NCBI RefSeq assembly: GCF_008327685.1
Contig: NZ_BDDE01000032.1
Span: forward strand, 1 to 64,000
From: Actinomadura sp. K4S16
GTDB taxonomy: Bacteria; Actinomycetota; Actinomycetes; Streptosporangiales; Streptosporangiaceae
Reading direction: 5' to 3'
Length of the DNA stretch: 64,000 nt
The notes beneath the pieces are model-generated. The model made no database searches. It saw only the letters and a program-made list of their open reading frames with translations, and was not told the origin of the DNA. Positions within the stretch are counted from its first letter, which is position 1, and each line of letters opens with the position of its first letter. Made by a program: the position numbers and the translations under genes. Of the stretch, positions 60,940-64,000 are shown in pieces.

Positions 60940-61614
60940 ATGATCGAGGCTGTCCTGTGGGACGTCGACGACACGCTCTTCGACTTCACCGGCTCGGAAC
61001 GCGCCGGACTGCTGCACCACTTCGAGGCGGAGGGTCTTCCCTCCGACCAGGCCGCCTTGGACCGGTGGCAGCAGATCACCACGAGCGAGTACCGGCGCCT
61101 CGCGGCCGGTGAGCTGACCTACGAGCAACAACGCCGTACGCGAGTCCGCAGGTTCGTGGACCGTCCGCTGAGCGACACCGAGGCGGACGCCTGGTACGAC
61201 CGGTACGAGGCGCTTTTCGAAGCGGCCTGGTCAGCGTTCCCCGACGTGGCCGCGGCCTTGGACGCCCTTCCTCACCGGAAGGGGGTCCTGTCCAACTCCA
61301 GTACCGTCCACCAGGAGCGCAGGCTGACGGCACTGGGCCTGCGCCACCACTTCGAAGTGCTCCTCTGCTCCGACCGGCTCGGCCGCGCGAAACCGGACCC
61401 CGCGGCATTCCAGGCCGCCTGCACAGCCCTGAACCTGCCTCCCGCCGCAGTCGCCTACGTCGGCGACAAACTCGACATCGACGCCGTAGGCGCCCACAAC
61501 GCAGGCCTCCACGCCATCTGGCTGGACCGAGCGGAAACGGCGACCCCGACGCCGACCGGCATACACCGCATCTCGACCCTGAATGAACTGCCCGTGGTTC
61601 TGGCCGCCTGCTGA
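60940..61614 (+). CDS. HAD family hydrolase
   Basis: A 224-residue phosphatase-type HAD protein. Motif I is WDVDDTLFDF with nucleophile Asp8, motif II Ser is in GVLSNSS, the motif III Lys in RLGRAKPDP and motif IV in YVGDKLDIDAVGAHNAGL. The helical cap lies between motifs I and II. Substrate unknown; phosphoglycolate- or nucleotidase-like activity is common in this branch. Confidence 0.9.
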   Translation: MIEAVLWDVDDTLFDFTGSERAGLLHHFEAEGLPSDQAALDRWQQITTSEYRRLAAGELTYEQQRRTRVRRFVDRPLSDTEADAWYDRYEALFEAAWSAFPDVAAALDALPHRKGVLSNSSTVHQERRLTALGLRHHFEVLLCSDRLGRAKPDPAAFQAACTALNLPPAAVAYVGDKLDIDAVGAHNAGLHAIWLDRAETATPTPTGIHRISTLNELPVVLAAC

Positions 61615-61691
61615 ACTCCCACCTGCACGGCAGCGCCGCGCCACTCCCTAGCGAGCGCACGACCAAACAGCCTCACGTCGAGATCGGCGCT

Positions 61692-62387
61692 TCAGGAGAT
61701 CGGCACGTACCAGCGCTCACGGCCCGCCTGCGAGAGCCGGAACCGCTCCGGATCCCGGACGCAGGCCTTCATCAGCCCGTCCGCCGCCTTGTCGTCCAGG
61801 TCATCGGGAACTTCGAACCCCTGGAACGCCGCTCGACCGACCCCGGCACGGAACCGGTGCTTGTACTCCTCCTCGCCCACGTAGGTCAGTGCTATGCGCC
61901 CGTCCCATTCGAGTCCGAATTCGAACGGTGCATGCCGGGTGGGAAAGCGGATCCGATGATCGGCGACCGAGTCATGGCCGAGCAGGTAGATGTGGAAGGC
62001 GAAGTCGTCCCAGTCCTCGATCTCGTCCACTTCGTCGAGGCCGTCGACATGGAAGGCGCGGCCGGTCAGCGCGTCGAAATCCAACGGTTCGTCCGGAGAT
62101 CCCGCGACGAAACCCCGGGCGGCGCTGATGGTGCACCTGTGGTAGTTGCACCAGACGATCTTCGCCTCGAAGTCCGGCCCGTCTTCGGAATCTTCATCCT
62201 CCTCGCTACCGGTCGGGTCCTCCGCGTCGTAGTAGGCACTCTCCAACTCGAAGATGAACCGCAAGCCGGACTCGGGGTCCAGCCGTCCCTTCCAGGCGAA
62301 CTCCTCGATCCTGTGCCCGCCAGGCCACGGATTCCCCGGAAACCAGATCCGATCATCCTTCGCCGACAGGGTCATGTTCCCGTCCAC
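61692..62387 (-). CDS. Hypothetical acidic protein
   Basis: A 231-residue acidic, soluble protein with an Asp/Glu-rich stretch (SEEDEDSEDGPDFE) and many aromatic residues (IRFPTRHAPFEFGLEWDGRIALTYVGEEEY). GTG 62387 has the best ribosome site (GGAGGGG, 6 bases); ATG 62375 is possible. I do not recognise a domain. It stands between two unrelated genes. Confidence 0.68.
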   Translation of the reverse strand: MDGNMTLSAKDDRIWFPGNPWPGGHRIEEFAWKGRLDPESGLRFIFELESAYYDAEDPTGSEEDEDSEDGPDFEAKIVWCNYHRCTISAARGFVAGSPDEPLDFDALTGRAFHVDGLDEVDEIEDWDDFAFHIYLLGHDSVADHRIRFPTRHAPFEFGLEWDGRIALTYVGEEEYKHRFRAGVGRAAFQGFEVPDDLDDKAADGLMKACVRDPERFRLSQAGRERWYVPIS

Positions 62388-62444
62388 CGCACCCCTCCAA
62401 AGCACTCGCGACCACGGTTCTACAGCCTGGGGGTGACACGCGGC

Positions 62445-63656
62445 TCAGGCGAGGAGGCGTTGGACGAAGAAGACGACCAGGGAGGCGAGGATTCCGGTCA
62501 CGTACTGCAGAAGGGTGGCGGTCTTGACCGGGAGGCGGCGCAGCGTCCGGAAGTGCGTGTAGGCCTGGACGGCACTGCCCAGGTCCTCGGAGAGCAGGAG
62601 GTGTCCGGGCGGGCGGTGCGTCTGCGCCATCAGCGGGTCCACGATCGTGTCGATATGGCGCCGGACCAGGTGGGCCAGCGTGATGTAGGGCTGCACGCCG
62701 ACGTACAGGGCCGTGACGACCGCCAGGACGGGGAACCCCACGAAGAACGCCTGCATGAGCGGGCCCGGACGGTCGCTTGTGACGGCCACGGTCGACAGTT
62801 CGGCGATGAGGACACCCACTGCCGTGCTGACCGCGACGCGCCCGTACACCCGGCACAACTGCACGATCGCCGGAGTGTGTGCGGGGTCCATCCACGCCAT
62901 CTGCAAATCCATGCACCGGTGCAGACGCAGCGGCACCTCGGCCAGCGTGTAGAGCCAGTAGAGGACGCCGCCACCGATGAATCCCGTCCAAGCGCAGCAC
63001 ACGTAGATCCACACGCTCACGGAGACCGAATCGACCTGCTGGTGCGACATCGCGTAGGCGAGAAGCGCGGAGAGACCCATCCCGGCGGCCCCGGCCACAA
63101 ACTGCGGCACCGGACGGCAGCGTCCGTTGAGCCAGCCCAGGAACTCACCCCGCTCGGCCGACACGGCCAGCAGGTCGGCTACGGACTCGGCTAAGACCGC
63201 CGTCCAGCGCCAGGCGATCCACGAGAGGGCCAGCATCAGGACGGACGTGACGGTCGCGGAGAGCACGAGCAAAGCACCGGTGGTGCCGCGCAGCGGTTCG
63301 TCCTCCAGAAGCCCGCCGAGGACGAGCGCGAGCAGGTAGGGCCAACCACCCGTGACCAGGATCCCCACCGTAGCCGTGAACGCCGTGATGGGGCCGGGCA
63401 AGACCCGCGCGACCGCCCTCGCCAGCAGCACCACCATGACGAGCCCGCGCCCCTGCTCGGCGAACCGCCGCAACTCCGCCGCGGTCGCCGGATCCCGCAG
63501 CGGCCGCCGGTCCACCGCACTCAGGCGGCTAAGCAGATCGCCCTGCCCGCCGTCCGCCGCCCCTTCCGCCCCCAGCCCCATCGCCACCCACCTCGCCGTA
63601 GCCCTCCGCGACACCACGCTGACGAGTCCCCCGAACAACCGCAACACCAAGGCCAA
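62445..63656 (-). CDS. Hypothetical integral membrane protein
   Basis: A 403-residue protein with about seven hydrophobic segments (for example LVMVVLLARAVARVLPG, YLLALVLGGLL, VLMLALSWIAWRW, VSVWIYVCCAWTGFIGGGVLYWLY). The start is uncertain: TTG 63656 gives the full frame, with GTG and ATG codons downstream and no clear ribosome site. The cytoplasmic stretches are Arg-rich. I do not recognise a family. Confidence 0.62.
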   Translation of the reverse strand: MALVLRLFGGLVSVVSRRATARWVAMGLGAEGAADGGQGDLLSRLSAVDRRPLRDPATAAELRRFAEQGRGLVMVVLLARAVARVLPGPITAFTATVGILVTGGWPYLLALVLGGLLEDEPLRGTTGALLVLSATVTSVLMLALSWIAWRWTAVLAESVADLLAVSAERGEFLGWLNGRCRPVPQFVAGAAGMGLSALLAYAMSHQQVDSVSVSVWIYVCCAWTGFIGGGVLYWLYTLAEVPLRLHRCMDLQMAWMDPAHTPAIVQLCRVYGRVAVSTAVGVLIAELSTVAVTSDRPGPLMQAFFVGFPVLAVVTALYVGVQPYITLAHLVRRHIDTIVDPLMAQTHRPPGHLLLSEDLGSAVQAYTHFRTLRRLPVKTATLLQYVTGILASLVVFFVQRLLA

Positions 63657-63752
63657 TCCCGGCCCGCAAGGCCCGCAGGCTAATGCGGGTTTAACCCTCT
63701 GGGGGCTCTTATGGGGCGGGCTGGGGCAGGGTGCCTCGGGGAGAGGGTCGGC

Positions 63753-64000
63753 ATGAAGGTGTGGGTTCTGGGTGTCGCTGCGGCGCTCTTGCTGGGGCTC
63801 GCCGGGTGTGGGGGCGATGGGGAGAGCGGGGTCGCCAGTGCGGGGGGTGGTTCGGGTTCTGCTTCTCCTGGCAAGTCGGTCTCTCCGGAGGATGCTCAGT
63901 TGAAGTTCGCGCGGTGCATGCGGGAGAACGGGGTGGACGTTCCCGATCCCGGGAGTGGGGACGGGCGGGCGTTGCGGCTGGGGAAGGGCGGCGACCGCAG
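63753..64000 (+). CDS. Lipoprotein, N-terminal part (cut by window end)
   Basis: ATG 63753, preceded by GGGGAGAGGG, opens a signal peptide with lipobox LGLAGC (Cys19), a Gly/Ser linker and then AQLKFARCMRENGVDVPDPGSG, which is open to base 64000. The KFARCMRENGVDVPDP motif marks a common actinomycete lipoprotein family, usually encoded beside ABC/RND-type efflux genes that would lie beyond the window. Function not established. Confidence 0.75.
   Translation, partial: MKVWVLGVAAALLLGLAGCGGDGESGVASAGGGSGSASPGKSVSPEDAQLKFARCMRENGVDVPDPGSGDGRALRLGKGGDR

Overview
The window is about 70% GC, with GTG/TTG starts, dense operons joined by ATGA/GTGA overlaps and actinobacterial families throughout (DUF397/DUF5753 pairs, DUF222-HNH, PadR, fprA, hopanoid genes, idi/dxs, TamR-like palindromes upstream of aconitase). 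It fits a chromosomal segment of a filamentous actinomycete; my best guess is Streptosporangiales/Thermomonosporaceae (Actinomadura-like), an inference from gene content only. No rRNA, tRNA, CRISPR array or intact insertion sequence was seen.

0-0.7 kb: the end of an Scr1-type DUF5753 regulator plus its DUF397 partner. 0.7-9.7 kb (minus): a class IV lanthipeptide cluster in transcription order lanL (lyase-kinase-cyclase with intact zinc ligands), S9 prolyl-oligopeptidase-like protease, a 51-residue venezuelin-like precursor (lanA), a strong hairpin, then two half-size ABC exporters that look like a heterodimer with one degenerate and one canonical ATP site. This is the most distinctive system in the window. 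9.7-14.4 kb: a ROK regulator divergent from an overlapping edd-glk-eda operon (Entner-Doudoroff). 14.4-17.3 kb: a PPOX-fold flavin/F420 oxidoreductase, a small Cys protein, LysR, and a PadR-DUF1707 pair. 17.4-26.6 kb: a PAP2/wax-ester-synthase fusion converging on a hopanoid operon (hpnC-hpnD-hpnE-prenyl synthase-shc-hpnH).

26.7-33.4 kb is patchier: DUF2804, a secreted carboxylesterase, a small secreted protein, a lower-GC strand-skewed stretch, a frameshifted DUF222/HNH gene, a hypothetical protein and DUF1905. A diverged ~45-base repeat brackets the 30.0-33.1 kb block. 33.5-42.1 kb: aconitase behind two palindromes, a TetR/SDR pair (the SDR lacks its catalytic Tyr and Lys), LysE, aldo/keto reductase, TSUP, Mug (with a duplicated 5' end), Uma2 and ASCH-like genes. 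42.4-45.5 kb: a sugar ABC importer without its own ATPase.

45.6-48.3 kb: idi and dxs, divergent, could feed isoprenoid precursors to the hopanoid operon. 48.3-57.1 kb: a hypothetical protein, fprA, an APC permease, and a fadA-fadB operon divergent from an acyl-CoA synthetase across duplicated operator-like repeats. 57.3-64 kb: a two-component system, TMEM175-type channel, MDR oxidoreductase, HAD phosphatase, two unrecognised proteins and the start of a lipoprotein gene cut by the window edge.
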